NCBI GenBank assembly: GCA_963965975.1
Contig: OZ014412.1
Coordinates: forward strand, 4,900,501 to 4,964,500
DNA: 64,000 nt
Origin: Xestospongia bergquistia
Taxonomy: Eukaryota > Porifera > Demospongiae > Haplosclerida > Petrosiidae
Reading direction: 5' to 3'
Part shown: positions 63,001 to 64,000 of the stretch, piece after piece
Layout: each line of letters opens with the position of its first letter
How positions within the stretch are numbered: position 1 is the stretch's first letter
The notes under the pieces: generated by a model
What the model was told of the DNA's origin: nothing
Databases searched by the model: none
Seen by the model: the letters and a program-made list of their open reading frames with translations, nothing else
Position numbers and translations under genes: made by a program

Positions 63001-63518
63001 CTAGTACAATGAGATATAACTTACTGAATATATGAACAGTGATGATGTTGGTAGTAGGATCAGAACAATTACTGGGTAGACAACACTTAAACATATTACC
63101 ACCTATACTCTGAGAACCACTAATACTGACTTCATAAAAATCTTGTCCATTAGGTCTATATACAGTGATGTTAGTAGGATTATTGGAGACAATACAACGG
63201 AGAGGATCACTGTCACTATTGCTGTTACAGTTTACAAGTTGTCCATTAGGATAGACCCACTCTCCTCCAGACAAAGTAGAATCAGGTAACACACACTGAA
63301 GATGTGATACATAGTTAGTTCCTGGAGTGATGTAATTTTGATTAATGTAGGAGCCATTAGGATAACAATCTCCATTGAACATCAGGTAGATGATACCTAG
63401 AACATTGTTAATAAATAATGTACTACATATCAAGTCACTTACCTGAGTCTGGTGGACAGCTACTAATAACTTCACTGACACATAACAAGAAGATAGTAGC
63501 CAGTAGTAGTACAGACAT
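60100..63518 (-). CDS. Ig/FN3 single-pass membrane receptor 2
   Basis: Twelve exons: 63443-63518, 63025-63396, 62613-62969, 62277-62561, 61948-62217, 61636-61902, 61272-61586, 60943-61224, 60543-60875, 60374-60491, 60279-60323, 60100-60223. They total 2844 nt, 947 aa. Same domain order as receptor 1. Exons 2, 3, 4, 5, 6 and 10 differ in length by +3, -15, +12, -15, -3 and +3 nt, always keeping frame. The Ig-like exon 3 is the most divergent (FKWYYNNTELQCGSPQNGYS). The FN3 exons 7-9 and the membrane segment are nearly identical. The tail keeps the tyrosines (ESYSLHES, NDIYDDC, FVYECM). Confidence 0.88.
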
Positions 63519-63695
63519 TGTCTTACAATGTAACTTACCAGAACATTTCTCTCTGATCAATATGTTCAGTCAATACTCCTATAATTACACAATATAAACA
63601 TCACACTGATAATATACACCTCCATTAATATAAACGTAAACATTTTCTACCCACAAAATGTTAATTCATTATTAGATAAACCAGTCACACATTGT
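63519..63695. promoter_or_regulatory. Upstream region of receptor 2
   Basis: AT-rich, no ORF; shorter than the equivalent region of receptor 1. Confidence 0.35.
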
Positions 63696-64000
63696 ATAAC
63701 TCATTTGATGATGTTCTTAGAATATATGATTTATTACAAGTTGTTATGGAGAGTATATAAAATGTTTTGAACATATTATTTTTAGTAACTTCTTTGTCAA
63801 GTAGTTTAATAAAAACAGGAAAAAAATGATTAAAATAAAATCAATAATATATTATGGATTAGAATGAGTTTTATTTATACTTAGACTGTTATCTGATTAA
63901 GAATTTATAAAGATATTTTATTATGCCAAGATATTGCTCTCTTTTGATATGTAACATTGTCAGGTATTTCTTTGTTTCATTCATTACAATCAATAACAGT
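63696..64000 (+). pseudogene. KYNU: KYNU5 last-exon tail and flank, third copy (cut by window end)
   Basis: Again CTCATTTGATGATGTTCTTAG and the collinear flank, more diverged than the second copy (small deletions). It marks the start of a third Array III unit. Confidence 0.85.

Larger units (their letters stand above)
52046..64000. repeat. Array III: tandem units of KYNU5 tail + Ig/FN3 receptor
   Basis: CAACTCATTTGATGATG... (the KYNU5 last exon end and its downstream flank) occurs at about 52046, 58079 and 63698, each time followed by the same AT-rich flank. The first two are followed by a minus-strand receptor gene. The third runs off the window, so at least one more unit or its remnant lies beyond. 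Confidence 0.9.

Overview
The window looks like a compact invertebrate genome, most likely a demosponge of the Amphimedon type. This is inferred from AT-rich DNA, many introns of only about 40-60 bp, closely packed animal genes (DNMT3, PDCD2, DDX10, ATP synthase subunit g, kynureninase), an LRR adaptor with death-fold domains, and Ig/FN3 receptors. No species marker was searched. I found no rRNA, tRNA, CRISPR or virus-like element.

The organising feature is three adjacent tandem segmental duplications. Array I (about 2588-27340) holds three units of [DNMT3 3' half (+) / PDCD2 (-) / death-fold + LRR gene (-) / DDX10 5' end (+)]. Only the first unit is attached to a complete DNMT3 and only the last runs into a complete DDX10. 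The two internal junctions fuse DDX10 codon 66 to a DNMT3 exon. Array II (about 28540-47670) holds three units of [DDX10 3' piece / ATP5MG (+) / kynureninase KYNU (-) / KYNU 3' relics]. It starts inside the same intact DDX10 and ends in a divergent, complete KYNU4. The single intact DDX10 is therefore the hinge between two triplications. A fifth KYNU (+) lies head-to-head with KYNU4, 62 bp away. Array III (about 52046 to the window end) repeats [KYNU5 3' tail / Ig-FN3 receptor (-)].

Copy fates differ. DNMT3: one near-complete gene (its 5' end lies outside the window) and two 3' fragments. PDCD2: copy 1 intact, copies 2 and 3 broken. Death-fold/LRR gene: copies 1 and 2 intact, copy 3 shifted by a 13-nt deletion. 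ATP5MG: three intact three-exon copies. KYNU: copies 1 and 3 intact by exon lengths, copy 4 open in the exons read, copy 2 without one splice donor and carrying a hAT-like element, copy 5 with two reading-frame shifts. Receptors: both copies intact (952 and 947 aa), with all length differences in multiples of three.

Functionally the window mixes housekeeping genes (DDX10 in ribosome biogenesis, PDCD2 as a ribosomal-protein chaperone, ATP5MG in mitochondrial ATP synthase), a metabolic enzyme (KYNU, tryptophan/kynurenine pathway), a de novo DNA methyltransferase, and two probable recognition or signalling families (the death-fold/LRR adaptor lacking a NACHT domain and the Ig/FN3 receptors with tyrosine-bearing tails). 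I see no operon-like functional link. The grouping is best explained by recurrent tandem duplication. Exon boundaries were placed by eye from GT-AG sites, frame continuity and family conservation.
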